Positions 36,301 through 48,251 are shown, numbered from the stretch's first letter. The stretch is DNA of 64,000 nucleotides from Symbiodinium natans (GCA_905221605.1 CAJNDS010000669.1:604634-668633), one strand, 5' to 3'. The notes: generated by a model from the letters alone, not told the origin. Translations and numbers: made by a program.

Positions 36301-37464
36301 TAATGTGACATGTCGTATTGTCGTATGTGTTGTATGTTGTGCTTACCGACGTTCATGTGAAGGTCCCGAAGGTTGTTTTAGGAGTATCAGGAATGTCTAT
36401 ATATATATATATATTATATACATACATACATATGTGCATGTGTGCATAACATGCCTTTCAGGGTTGTTGCCCACCCCCCACCCGCGCCCCCCCCCCCCCC
36501 CCCCCACAGCACAACAATCATCACCATCATCATCATCATCATCAGCCTGAGAGGATGTTTGGGATGCCTGGTCATTCTTCAAACTCCTGGACCTGGACGA
36601 GGGTGGTGCAGTTTCCGTGGATGAGTTCTTAATGGGATGTTTACGATTCCGAGGACCTGCTCGTGCCATGGATGTTTGCTGGCCGCAGTGTGCAGTATAG
36701 CCCTAGCAGCCCTTAGCCACAGGTTTTTTTCTCAACATTTCTGCGGGCTCCTCAGTGGCGTCATCTTGTCTCAGGTCGGCAAGCTACTTCGTGATCAGAC
36801 ATGGCTCATGAAGGCACAAAGCCGCTTCCAAGCGCATGCGGAGGCAGGGAACTCCGCTCTTCGGAGGGTTATTCCTGGCCATATGCTTGCTGCAACAGTC
36901 ACTGGGTTTGGCGCTCGTTCAGACATCGTAGGGGCTTTCGGTAGACGAGAATGTCTCCTTTAAGCACAGGTGCATGGGGGTTGTTGGCTTCTCCGGCTTT
37001 TATCCAGGACATCCCGTACGGAAGCTTTCTTACACGCAATGAAGGAGTTCACCCCATGTGTCCTGAAGCTGCTTTCTTTGCTAGACTTACTTTGTCCCAT
37101 TCCTGCAACAAGCTTCTGAGATGTCACTCTTTATGCCTCCAATGACTTGTTTTAGGCTCTTATGACAGATTCTGACCTCGGGAGACTTGGAAGCCCTGGA
37201 GAACCGCGGCCTCGCGGGCCCCCCAACACAACACATGATTCCCCAAGCCACGATCCAGGGGAACGGAAGCCACCGCCACCTTTCATGGCAGCAAGGCACT
37301 CTTAGGTGATAGCTCTGTAGTATCCGAATCCGGTCATAGCTCCCGAACTCTCAGCAAACCCATGGTGCAATTTTGGGCAGGTGGAGCTTCGAGATTTGAA
37401 GACACAGCTGAATCTCATTGTCGATGCCTTGCAGAGAGACGTTCCTTTGGCAGCCATGCGTTAG
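30400..37464 (+). CDS. Single-domain voltage-gated cation channel with EF-hands (5' end incomplete)
   Basis: Inferred exons: 30400-30451 and 30555-about 30611 (S1, SSYFDAFFTL then VIVNTVFIGLDVQ), 33182-33260 (S2, tentative), 33362-33441 (S3, DWMWGWLDTFIVF), 33522-33612 and 33733-about 33840 (S4: FRIIRITR then VRLMRIFRFVMALR, Arg every third residue), about 34021-34067 (S5, LIVYVFGVVFAQA), 34143-34239, 34379-34485 (pore, LFMSITDGISYVE), 34670-34724 and 34813-34831 (S6), 35084-35160 (GVFCHSAIESAQNDHAAVV), 35970-36065, 36227-36277, 36554-36673, 36775-36843, 37381-37464 (stop). EF-hand 2 (DLDEGGAVSVDE) has a canonical calcium loop; EF-hand 1 (NADGNAEL) looks degenerate. It acts as a membrane channel, probably for Ca2+ or Na+; selectivity cannot be told from the pore. 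The S4-S5 junction is approximate. Confidence 0.92.
30640..33150 (-). mobile_element. Decayed Ty1/copia retrotransposon, antisense inside the channel's S1-S2 intron
   Basis: Minus-strand fragments in the order expected for copia pol: 31995-31804 has TRWSKVRKGD, RRRLVARGYGQQIDDPDD; 31782-31588 has DISMACLHALVDGDVW; 31672-31394 has DPNLYFHAGRKVYVLRYV; 31400-31212 has EHEWYRKLVGQLS. These match the reverse transcriptase of copia elements. The catalytic YVDD has become YVSA and the frame shifts repeatedly, so the element is dead. More minus-strand coding-like text at 32000-33150 may be upstream pol/gag. I saw no long terminal repeats, so the ends are approximate. Confidence 0.8.
35476..35700. repeat. 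Imperfect direct duplication in a channel intron
   Basis: CCCTACTTCTGAGGGCGGCGCG occurs at about 35478 and again at about 35611, each followed by related text (acaa..aacac..gtgcagac). Period is about 133 bp. It lies within the inferred 809-bp GA-AG intron 35161-35969. Confidence 0.8.
36390..36545. repeat. AT, poly(C) and (ATC)n tracts in one channel intron
   Basis: TATATA (36398-36420), a nearly pure C run (36487-36505) and about nine ATC units (36517-36543) sit in the inferred intron 36278-36553. An apparent His/Asp or Ile/Ser open frame here is a repeat artefact. Confidence 0.9.
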
Positions 37465-37582
37465 ATGAGGTTCACATTCGACACAGCGTGCTGAAACCTT
37501 TCACCTTTCAACTTTGGTGAACTTTGGGCGCTTTCAAGGCTTCAAGGCCATTTAAAACTGGTTGTGAAACTTGCTATCGAAG

Positions 37583-37675
37583 ATGCGAGAGCTCGCGGCC
37601 ACGCGATGGATGAAGTGGCTTATTTGGCTTTTGGTTGTGGGCAGCACATCCAAAGACCTGAAGGGCGACCGAGAG
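37583..37675 (+). CDS. Possible 5' exon of the next gene, with signal-peptide-like start
   Basis: An ATG at 37583 opens MRELAATRWMKWLIWLLVVG, then STSKDLKGDRE, with a basic N-terminus, a hydrophobic core and a likely cleavage region. The frame reaches GAG followed by GA at about 37675, matching the usual donor here. It begins only 119 bp after the channel stop, as in tightly spaced dinoflagellate arrays. Downstream exons were not found, so this may be chance. Confidence 0.3.
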
Positions 37676-37699
37676 GATACTTCCACACTTCTGCGCAGT

Positions 37700-40065
37700 C
37701 GTTTAACCTTCTTGGTTTTCTCAGGAGGTTCCAGTCTCTGCTTTTTCATTTCTGTCATCGTGTGTGTCTGTGTTGTGAAATTCGAGCTTCTCCCTGGCGT
37801 CTTAATTGACACACTGGAAGGTAGATGTTAGGGCAGTTTGTGCTTCACTGAGTCATGTCCACGCACAGCCGAAACCGAAGAGTGTCCATTGCTCTCTCAG
37901 GCTTCAGGTGTGCTTACTCCACGATCTCTTTCTTCCACGCAGTCCGACGGTTACAATGGCTCAGTGTGCCTAGCCGTTCCCGAATGATTCGTCTGATGCG
38001 TCATTTCGCGGCTCCCACGGCTGGAAGTCATTTTTTTCAATCTCTTCCCCGAACGGCCACCCCCTGCCATCCCCTGCTAGCCCTCTAACTCTAACAAAGC
38101 TCCATCCCATCCCCCCCCCCCCATCCCCACGACTCCCTCAATTGCGGAGATTGAGCTCTGGCGAAGCCACAGCCGGAAGAGTGTTGAGATCCCGGCTTGG
38201 ATTTCTACCCCCGTCTGGGTTGCAGCGCCCCTCCCGAAAAAGAATGGCCTGGGCCAACATTGTCTGCGGTCGCGCACTTGCCTGCCCTGCACCTCTGCCA
38301 TGTAGAATCGTCGCTGCCTGTTGTTTTGAGAAAGCTTGGGATGCAATTCTTACCAAGCAAGGGACCCGGTAATCGCAGCATCCTTAAGCATCTCAAGTCT
38401 GGGAGGCGCGCGGCTCATGGAGTTCTTCGCCGTCACACGAAAAGGTGTCCAGCTGTGAGCCCCCGCTGCCGAGAGCAGAGAGCTTGTGAGAGCTTGGGGT
38501 AACTTAGGGTCCTGTACGACACTGTTGCTGTTCTGCTGACATGTGGTGAACACAGGAGGGCTTCTGCAGAGCTAGAGCTCTGAAAAGGGAGAGCTTGCTC
38601 TGCCAGTTTTGTTGATGAATTGCGGTGTTCGCCAACCAACGCCCGGACCCGATGCCTCCCTGGTCAGCTTTTTGCTGCATGCTTGGGTCTACACATGTCT
38701 ACACTTTTTTGACTGGGGGAGCTTAGGCTTCACTGGCTTAGCGGCTTAGCACAGATTGTGCAGCTGACCTTGTTTCAGAGCAGTATGTGTAGGTAAAGCA
38801 GGATTAGAGTCGCTTCTACGAGAAGCCATGGCACCTTTCCCAGACCCGCCACCGCAGGCAGGCTGCAGTCCTTCCATCACGTGGAAGTCGCCTTGTGTGC
38901 AATGATGTGATGTGCTGCCGATGAGGAGCATCTCAGAACTGAGCCCCGTAACATGGCGTGTGTGGATCAAGACCCAGCCCTCACCCGTGCAGGTGCCAGA
39001 CATCCCTCCATGGGCCATCCCGGCATCTCCTCCCAGGCCTGCTGCCTTATTACCTTATTGCAGTTAAAGTGGTGAGATAATCTGAGTACTCCAAGTTCTT
39101 CCATCCTGTCACCAGGGAGGCGTCCTCTCCACAGCGGCAACAGAGAAATGCCTGGTCTCCCCAGCGGCAACCGAGACCAGACAATGCCTGGTCAGGGTGC
39201 GACCCTTGTGTTGATCATGTTTGGGTATATCCTGTGCTCAGATGGCTTATTGCTGTCATGACGCGATACGTGACAGTGTCCCAACTCTCTGAAGACTTCC
39301 CCTGCGCAGGTATCAGAGGAACATGGCAGCGCCCATTGGCGAGTCCTTCGAGCGGCGGGTAGGAAGGTGGATCGGAGATACGAGGGATGACAGCACTGAT
39401 GAGCAACAGGAACTGGCCATGATCCCTTAAGGCTGTGTCCCCCTGTGATCCCACCCCTTGCGCTAAGCTTTATGGGGCTCCCTGGCCACAAGCCTACAGC
39501 GTAGACTCCCTGTGAGATCAGGCCGCAGGCCGCAGATCGAGGCCAGAATCCCTTCAATTTATGTCACGGCCATCGTGAAATCCATGGATCGAGAGCGAGG
39601 GAGAGCGAGCGAGAGAGAGGGAGAGAGAGAGAGAGAGAGAGCGATACCCCACTCGGAAATCTGCTTGCGCTTGCAGAATGCGTTGTCACAAGATGAAGCC
39701 CTCATGCGTAACTCGAAGGCGACTTCGCTCGCCGTGAGACTTCGGTGCCTGGGTGGAAGTGGACTTGATCAGTACTACTTGTACCGCAGTGCCTGTTGTC
39801 CGTCTCGTCTGAGGCTTATAGGGGGCTTAGAGTTGTTGGGAAATCCCATTCAGAATCCTTTGTGGCGGTTGCCTCTAAGGTGCCAGCCAAGTTTTTTGGG
39901 CACATCCCATGCCGCTTGGACGTGAGCATTCCTTCTCAGAGCCCCTCTTCGGGGACTTCGGGTGTCGGGTCTCGAATATGCCCTGCCAGCATCTAGAAGA
40001 TGCCTGACTGGATAGGCATGTTGCCTGAGGCGCGGCTAGCATCTGGAAACAGAGTGCTCGAGTGC
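37700..40065. other. No gene confidently recognised
   Basis: A protein-like + frame at 38135-38300 (AEIELWRSHSRKSVEIPAW) and others at 39780-39990 lack family motifs. A (GA)n microsatellite occupies 39597-39642. Confidence 0.4.
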
Positions 40066-40075
40066 ACCCTAAAGC

Positions 40076-40178
40076 CTAAACCCTAAACCCTAAACCCTAA
40101 ACCCTAAACCCTAAACTGTAAACCCTAAACCCTAAACTGTAAACCCTAAACCCTAAACCCTAAACCCTAAACCCTAAG
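40076..40178 (+). repeat. CCCTAAA telomere-type block
   Basis: About 14 copies with two AAACTGT variants, ending 40 bp before the first methyltransferase exon. Confidence 0.95.
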
Positions 40179-40217
40179 CAAAGGCCGGGCCTTGCACTGC
40201 AAAGATGCAAAAAGCAG

Positions 40218-42893
40218 GTCATCTCGAGGACGCCGTGAACGAGATGCTTCCGGATGTGCGCCTTGGCCCAGAAGCTACCGTCAACACCTGCCCCCTCCGT
40301 GGGTTAGAAAAATTGGTTTACCAAGACCTTATGGTATATGAGATGTATGTGGGTATATATATATAGATATATATAGATATAGATATAAACCGACACCAAT
40401 TGAATGTAGAAACCACTATATATGTACATATCTATATATGTATGTATATATGTATATGCGAGTGTAGGCTAGTCCATCGCTTAAGTGTAATTGTGCTGAT
40501 GGCCGTTTTCCTTTCCCAGGAGCAGAGTGCAGGTTCGTCAGTTCCCTACTTCTATAGTACTCGTGAATCAAGCATAAGTACACATAGTAAACGTCCTATC
40601 TGATCTATCTCTCGCACTTTCCCGGGTTGTGACGCGAGAAAGCCGACAGGAAGTGTTCGCGTCAAGATGGGACCTGGGATGGCCTCTTTGTGGACTGCAC
40701 GTTCGGAAGAGGATCGGGTCTTGAGGTGCACCCTTTGAGAGCCACACAAACAAACTCTAAACCCTCAACCGTATAGCTACCATACCGGGGCCTCAAAGCC
40801 AGGAGGGCATAGCCGGAAGATCTTGGAGAGACTGTCGCCTTCCGCGAAGCTTATCGCCTTCGACGTGGAAACTGGGCTGAAGGTTTAGCCCTCCGGCCAC
40901 ACTTCTTGTGCACCACAAGGAACCAGCCTACGGGGTCCTCCACTCAGGCCTCCCTGGACCCTCCCTGGACCCTTCAATCCTGAACTTAATCCTAAACTCA
41001 CCTCCCTTAAACCACCTCCCTGGACTCTCAATGCTCAAGGGTTCAGAGGTGCACGCGATTCGGTGCTAAACTTCCGCGAAAGAAAATTATTTGTTCACGG
41101 CTGGTGCATTCTTGGGACAAAGCCACGTAGACCACAACGCTTCAAAGGATCCGGAAGCAGTCTCTGTGGCCCGCGCGCTTGAGAAGCAGGAGACATTTCG
41201 GGATCGTTCGGGATTTAGTGTGGGGTTTTCGTCTGGTCCTCTTCGGTCGAGTTCATCCTGGTACAAGGTTCTTGCAGTCCTTGAAGGCGAATGAAATGTA
41301 TCGGAAGTCAGGTGTAGTAAAGCTGCCAGGTGCCCTAGTGAACACGCAGCAAACACGTAACGAACCTGGGTGAAGTTAGGGCAGCCAAAGTGAAGTAGCT
41401 TCTATGAAGAAGGCAGCTCGTAATTACTGTGACCCGAAAGTTGACCCCACAACTGCCCTATGCCCAAGTAATTACTCGAGTACACAAGAGCAGATTCACA
41501 GGCATTGGACCGATTTCTTGGGGAGATTTTCGTGATTTTCTCCGGTTGAAGACCGAACCCGTGCATGGAATCATAGAATCCGCACACGTTCGAACTCCAA
41601 AATCCTTGAAACCCCTGGATCCTGCGAAGCAAAGAAGGGGCGGGCCTTGCCAGGATCCGAGATTTCACATTGCGCATCGCCCGTTCTCGGAGTTGCGACA
41701 GGAGCCTCATGGAGTTTAGGGCTTTTTGGCATGGGGTTTTAGGGTTTTTCGGGTTTAGGGTTCGAGTTCTGGAGTGTGCTCCAGCTGCCTCGCACCTAAG
41801 CAGGAGGGGCGTGCAATGTTTTGGGGTCTCTTCAAAATCTCTCTTGCCTTTGCCCTCTGCAGGAATTGGCGGGCCGCAAAATCGATGCCTGGTTGCACAA
41901 GTTGAACCGACACATTGTGCGCTGTTTCACGTATTTCCTCCCCAAAAACCATTTCATGGCATTCCAGAGGACGGAATCATGATGGACCTGGGTGTGTCAA
42001 GCCCGCAGCTGGACAACCGGTCCCGCGGATTCAACGTCACTCAGGCGGGGACGGAAGAGGAGGGGGGAGGGAGGAGGGGGGCGGGCGGAGGGAGGAGGGT
42101 GGAGGGGGGAGGGTGGGGGAGGGTGGGGGAGGAACACTCACCTCAAATTCGCGTTCGTGAGGCCCGGGCATTCCTGCAGTGAGAATGCAGGGACACTGGC
42201 GGTCTGCCAGCAGATCCTCGCTTCTTTTGCCCAGCTCCGCTTGACAGGATGCCGAGCTGGACCTACGGATGAATCAGGACATGTTGCTTCTCGGGAACGG
42301 AACCAGTGCGAAGATTTGTTCACCCCTGCCATATCGTCATCGTCCCTGTCAGTTCGATCAGCACTTCGGGGCCCAAGACCCTTGGTGGAATCTTCTTGAT
42401 GTGCAGTTTTGTTGGGTCTTCACCTCCACTATGATGCACTACATGTGGCACGTAAAGCTTGGCCCGTGCCTTCAAGCTCTACCATTGCAGGAGGTCGGCA
42501 TCCCAGCCTGGCAGTGGCTCAGGCAAGCGTCGATGGAGGAGCATGGGCTTGTGCGATTTTGTTTTTAACGTTTTGACGCGGGCTAGGTGAAATCCTTTTG
42601 GCGCGCTGAGAACATTCCACCGCAGGTATGCCTGATAACCACAGAATAGGGCAGCGCTGAGTGCCAGATTGTTTTCGAGGAGATTGCTTGGGTCATCCAC
42701 GAGTATGGTGAAGATGGGGATCCCGTGATCAGCGATCGGATTGCCTATGCGATCAAGACAAGGCCCAGATACTGCGCACTGATGTTGTACCGCTGTATCA
42801 TGTGGTGAGAGTCGTTGGCGTCGTGCGCTTGCCAGGATCTCACAGGGACTGGAACTGCGAACGACAAAGCACCTGGTTGAGCTTGTGCGCAGG
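40218..42893 (+). CDS. rsmH: RsmH/MraW-type rRNA (cytosine-N4) methyltransferase, both ends incomplete
   Basis: Inferred exons: 40218-40265, 40667-40705, 40803-40867, 41148-41189, 41654-41701, 41863-41883, 41970-42044, 42248-42277, 42491-42538, 42680-42762, 42836-42893; all phases agree (about 185 residues). Motifs in family order: LFVDCTFG plus GGHSRKIL (AdoMet-binding motif I), AKLIAFD, DPEAVSVARALEK, FHIAHRPFSEL, GIMMDLGVSSPQLD, DAELDLRMNQ, GIPAWQWLRQASMEE, IAWVIHEYGEDGD, LRTTKHLVELVRR. RsmH methylates N4 of a conserved cytosine in small-subunit rRNA; in eukaryotes the homologues serve organelles (METTL15), so plastid or mitochondrial targeting is likely but not seen. The terminal VISFHSLED motif was not found; a segment KLEALLASLL near 43058 may be a further piece. 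None of the ten introns starts GT: seven start GA and three GC. Confidence 0.92.
42045..42247. repeat. G-rich low-complexity intron of the methyltransferase gene
   Basis: This inferred GC-AG intron is largely GGGGGAGGG-type purine text (42055-42135). Confidence 0.8.
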
Positions 42894-42899
42894 GTCAAG

Positions 42900-45800
42900 A
42901 CACCCAGTTGGCAATTAGAATGAGCAGCTTTGGTAACACTGCGCGCGACCGACCGCCCAGCAGTCGCAAAAGGCACAGCTCATGGAATCGCGCAGCTTTT
43001 TTCTGGAATGAGTTTGTCATTAATGTTCGTGAATCGACCGTCAGCAAGTCCCTAAACTGGAAGCACTTCTGGCAAGCCTGCTGGTCATCAATCAGATCAG
43101 GAACGGCTGGGATGAACGCAACCAGCACCCGGCCCCTTGGGAAATGCAAGATTTCTGGGCTTGGGGGATGTTCAGGGGTGCTCGGGCATCAATTGCTTTG
43201 GGACTCCACTTGCAGAGCTGAGGGATGTTTAAGGGGTTTGTATTTCAACCGCTTAAGCCCCACACGCCTTATTCTCCTGAACGCCCTACCTACAGCCTAA
43301 CACCCGTAAACCCCATGCACTCTAAAGCCCTCTGCTTGGGAGCGGTTCCTCTGCATCAAGCCCTAAACTGAACCCTGCTCCTTACAGATCCCCAAAAAAA
43401 GCCCATAACCCTAAATCCCTTCTGAGGCAAAGCTCACCTTTCAGGCCCTCCGTGTGCACCTGAATCAGGCGCCACGGGCTTTAGGGTTTTTGATGGTTTT
43501 TGGCTGCCCAGGGGGGGGGGGGGGCGTGTGGCGGTGGTGGAGTGGCGCGGAGTGGTGGGGGGGAGTTGAAGGGTGGTTTAATAGCAATCTGTTTTTTCAT
43601 TTTAACATGCTAGTACATCGACAAGCACAAGTACAGCTTCTAGTACGAGTTTCAAGTACGATTCCAGGTACGATCTGCCTAGTATAGTAGTTGCACGACG
43701 CATTTACCTGTTCTTGGGTTTCGTTTAGGCTAGACTTCTGAAGACCTCTGAAATATGTGAGGAGATGCAGCAACTGGATGAGGTGCTCCATGCAGCCATG
43801 GAATGGCTGCTCCTGATGAATTGATGCCTTGTTCACGTGCTTCTCCTTCTTTCCACTTCTAACAATCAACTGCAGATGGTGTGTGATTGCTGTTTCTTCG
43901 CGTACCGGTGTGCTTGTGACCGAGTTTGGTTGATGGTGGCAAGTGCGCTGTCATTGTCTTCAAAAAGAAGGAGACCGATGCAGTGGTGAACCTTGGCTGC
44001 TCTACGCAGGCCTTGGTCATGTGCAGCCTCCATGGCTAGGATCTTGTGCAGCGGCACGAACTACTAAGATCCTTTGTGCGACATCACGAAGAGCCTTACC
44101 AAACCTCCGGCTATCTGGACGGCTTGAGCCGTTCTCGCATGCTGGAGTGTCTCGGCCGAGAATCACCATGTGAGTGCCATGTCTGGCATTGAGGATTTAG
44201 GCAGGTCGCAACACAGGCATAAACGCTGTAATCCCTGTAGAACACCCTTTGTTTCAGAATACTGGTTGGTTTTCTCCTGGGAGACCCTAATCCCAGAGGG
44301 GTTGAAAGGGCGAGGGGCCGAAAGGGCGAGGGGCCCGGAGGGAACGGTTTTTTGAATGGGGGGGAGGGAAGGGGAAGGGGGGGAGGGTTAATTCATAATA
44401 CAAGGTTAGGCTTGTGAGCTGACGGCAAACTGAATAATTCTTGTCATGGCCTGTCATGGAGAATGTCCGAGTGTAGGCAGGGCATGGGCAGTGAACCCTC
44501 AACCCGAAACTCTTGACAACTCTTGTCCCTGTGCGGACATTTCGTTGACAGGCTTTTCCCTGCAATGGCCGAGAAGAAAAGCTTCTGCGTGGAGATGGCG
44601 CGGGATGCCATCAAGCCGCGTGAAATCGATCGTCAGGAGTCAGATCCGTTCACTCCAAGCTTAGCTTGCCCTGGTCATTCTCAATGAATTCGGGCCCGGT
44701 CGTTCTCACCCAGTGTCTGTGCAGGAGAATCCGCGCACCAGGTCTGCGGTGGTGTTGACCCTCCGCAAGCGCGACAGGCTCGCCCAGCTCGTTTTGTGCT
44801 TCTGCGCTGAGCTGCGAGGCTGAGAGGTTGAAAGTAGTAGATCTCGAAGCCCAACTTAAAGCCCTATCAGGCGTAGTGCCTAAACCGAGGATTGTTGAGC
44901 CGATTGAGGGCGTTTCCGTTCGCCCACACTCGGAACCTTGGGCCCATGTTGGTTGGGGGCTTCTGAAAATCACAGCTTTAACTAGATCATAGAGCTTTAT
45001 TTGCTTTAGAAGCCGGTCCAAGAGCATGTCAAGGAAAATGGTGGGTGGGGGTTGTGGGGTGGGTCAGCATTGAACATATCAAGGATTTTTGATTCTAGAA
45101 AAGGGGACTCCTCGAATCTGTCATTCTTTTTTGTTTCTTTTTAGGCGCAGTCTGTGTGAAGCGTTCTCTGAAGCATATGTTTCGGGGAGCTCCGCGGATC
45201 TGGATCGCGGTCTCTGTGAGCGCATGTGTTACGGTGTGTGGGGTGTGGTCTGGTGGCGTGTGGAGTGTGGTGGTGGTGATGGCGATGGTGGTGGTGGGTG
45301 GCAGTCGTGGTGGTGTGTCGTGCTGTTTGGCGTTAAGGACAAGGAAGAGGGGGGGGGGGAAGCGGAAGCGGGGTGGGCCGGGGAGTAGGCGGAGACGGAA
45401 GCCGGAGAGATGGGTGGATAGAAGTGCCTTACGCATCGAGCGAGGTCCTAGCCATGGCGCTTGCTTTCGTCGGCGCTAGCTTTCGTTGTCCTCGGCTTTG
45501 CCCCTCAAGTGTAACATAATACGTACGAATACTGGAATGTATATAACATATATATATATATACATATATGTACATTTTCATATATAGATTCTCAGATTTA
45601 TCGGACTTGCAGTCGAAAAGTTTCGGATGGCGTTTAGGAGCCATAGAAGATGCGCAGAAACGCCCTTGCTTAGTTGTAGTGGTGTCGTCTGCTTTGAGCT
45701 GCGATCTAGTCAGGAACGGTTCCAGAAGCCCACGGATCGGCCGATCTTTGCGGGCGCAGTGCCTTGGCACGTGTATCCGTTGGTGCTATGTCCACTTGAT

Positions 45801-46100
45801 ACACTTAGTTCTCCAGCAAAGCAATCCTGAGCAGAAGCCTAGCTGGCCAGGACAGCTTCACCGCCACCAACGGTGACAGACACTTTCCTAAGACCGAGGC
45901 GCAATCGGGCTATAACGAATGGAACAGCTTCATGCTTTCAGATTCCTGCTTACAGATTTCCTGCTTGCAGTTTGTTGTGCGGGTGCATGTTGTGACAGAG
46001 GGCTGCCACGCAAAAGCCGACATACGGGCAAAGCATCATGTGGTTGCCCACCCTCCCCCAACCCCACCCGGCCCGCCCTTCAAAACAGCTTTACAGCGGT
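42900..46100. other. Downstream of rsmH; no further exon assigned
   Basis: A + frame at 44566-44637 (MAEKKSFCVEMARDAIKPRE) is protein-like but not recognised. G-rich tracts at 43513-43560 and 44355-44390 and a GTGGTG-rich run at 45235-45310 break up the rest. A TATATA stretch lies at 45541-45590. Confidence 0.4.
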
Positions 46101-46105
46101 GCTCC

Positions 46106-46209
46106 TGACCCTAAACCCTAAACCCTAAACCCTAAACCCTAAACCCTAAACCCTAAACCCTAAACCCAAAACCCTAAACCCTAAACCCTAAACCCTAAAC
46201 CCTAAACCT
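46106..46209 (+). repeat. CCCTAAA telomere-type block
   Basis: About 14 copies, one of them CCCAAAA. Confidence 0.95.
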
Positions 46210-46280
46210 GAAGCCCTAAAGATTCAAAGGGGTTCCGGGCCTGAGAGGCTGTAACACTTGTACTCGTATGTCATTTGCTA

Positions 46281-46385
46281 TTTCTCTCTCTCTCGCTCTC
46301 TCTTGCGCGCTCTTTCCATCTCTTCCGCTCTCTTTCTCTTCTCTACCTCTCTCTTTTTCTCTGTTTTTGTTCTCTCTCTTCTTTG
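46281..46385. repeat. (CT)n-rich microsatellite
   Basis: CTCT-rich tract responsible for Leu/Ser-rich open frames here. Confidence 0.9.
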
Positions 46386-47686
46386 TCTGCCACATCCCAA
46401 ACCCAAACCACCGTTGAGGCATCCCCGAAATTGCCTTTTGCAGTCGATACAACAGTGGTAATGTATTCCATTCTCAACCCGCGAATCTCTAAGAGAAAGG
46501 AAAATCTACACGACGTTTTTGAGCGTTGCGTTCGCTGGACGTATCTTGTGTATTCTCAAAATCACCACTGCCACCAGGCTTTCGTGGTCGCATATGCAAA
46601 CACACTGCGCATTGCGATGTTTTCGACACGTGCGAAGTGCGATTTTCAAAGTGCTTGCTTTTTGAACGCTGTCTTTGGCGAAAACACTGCGCACGTCGAG
46701 GGCTCAAGTTATGGTTCCCGATGGAGTGCATTCTGTCCTGCTTAGAGTGTGTGAAAGACCCCACTTGACGTTGTGAAACCCCAAGTTCTCAATTCAGGCC
46801 AAGACAGGATTTGCTGGCGAATGGCTTCAACCTGAACCAGGCGTGATCGAGCCCGCATGCAACGCCACTGAGAGTTCATGAGAGGCTTCCAAGTATCACA
46901 GCATTCGGCGCAATCTTGATGTGCACAGAGGTCGGGATAGGAGGCTGGTCACACTATGGGAGCCGGAGCCAAGAGTTTGTCAGTTACACTCCTTGCGTGC
47001 ACGATCCCCAGCCACTGGGGGAACAGGCCCCAGCGTCCGGGCAGCTCCGAAGCCATCGGTCCCATCCTAAGCCGATTGGTGCCAGGGTTAGTTGGACTGT
47101 CTGTTCTCCCAGCAGGGCAATTTTTCCTGAGTGGCTTCGGAATTCCGCATCTACAGGTGCTTTAGCCTAAACTTCTCGCCGTGGTGCTTCGGGCAACAGC
47201 TGGCAACAACTTCAAGAAATTGAGAGCTGCTCTCTGAGGCCTTTCCTCCCGCTCGTCCTGCAGGCGCTGCAGGCCAGGAGGAGGCAGGTTGTGTGCGAGA
47301 GTCACCTTTGAGCCCTATACAAAGCTTTGGGCCGTGCACCCTTAGAATTAATTTCAGGCCCGAGACGCCTCATTAAGCCAGCACACTCCCGAATGCCAGG
47401 AAAGCACATGAAGAACATGCATGGGTCGCAGGGAAACCGCAAGCTCAAGCACACAAGCACACTGTGCAAGTTAAGCATTCTGTATATCTCAGCATATGTA
47501 TGCTTGGTTGTTGCACATAATGGGTTGATGTCTGCCTAAACCTTAAACCCTATCAAAACCTCAGAGTTTGTGTCGTCGTCTGCCTGTTCAGGGCGGCCAA
47601 AGCACGTCCACGGCTCCGCCTGCCCAGCGCACGCCTTCGCATCCGTTTGGCTTCGGCCTTGGGCTGCTCTCAGATGGCTACCGTTG

Positions 47687-47770
47687 TTGTTGGTGTTGGT
47701 GTTGGTGTTGGTGTTGGTGTTGGTGTTGGTGTTGGTGTTGTTGTTGGTGTTGGTGTTTCTGTTGGTGGTG
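47687..47770. repeat. (GTTGGT)n hexanucleotide repeat
   Basis: About 13 units of GTTGGT with minor variants. It is read as Val/Gly, Leu/Val or Cys/Trp runs depending on frame, so those open frames are not evidence of a gene. Confidence 0.95.
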
Positions 47771-48251
47771 TTGTTCCGACGAGGCTGAGAGTTCTAAGCA
47801 AAGGTTCTGCAGAATGGCTCAGGGTTCAGGATGGGGACAAGTGGGGTGGTTGCACACACTGGCTTACACGAGCCCTTTGTGTCTTTTGTCTTCTTGTTGG
47901 GGACAAGTTGCACAAAGGCCCTGCTGCAGCACCCGCTGGTGAGTCGCAGCCTCATGAGGGGATTCTTCGAGAAGGTTGGGGTTAACACGTTAGGTTCGGG
48001 GCTCAGCTGAAGTTCGCCCGACTTTGCTTTTCGTAAGTGCGGGCTTGATGCTTACAACCATTGCCTACAGCTGACGGGGCTGACAATTGCGAAGATGTGA
48101 CTGCGGCTTGTCAGCAGTAGTGCTCATGGCTTCCTGCTGAGGCCCAGGAAATCCTCCGAAAGGCCACCCAGCAAGGCCAGCATCCACAACACAATGGAAA
48201 CAAGAGTTTCAAGCAACTAGCTCTGTAACTTCAGAGGTCCCCCCCTCTCCA

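Noticed and set aside
47568-47985. Val/Leu/Cys/Trp-rich open frames
   Set aside because: They are produced by the GTTGGT hexanucleotide repeat in three frames.
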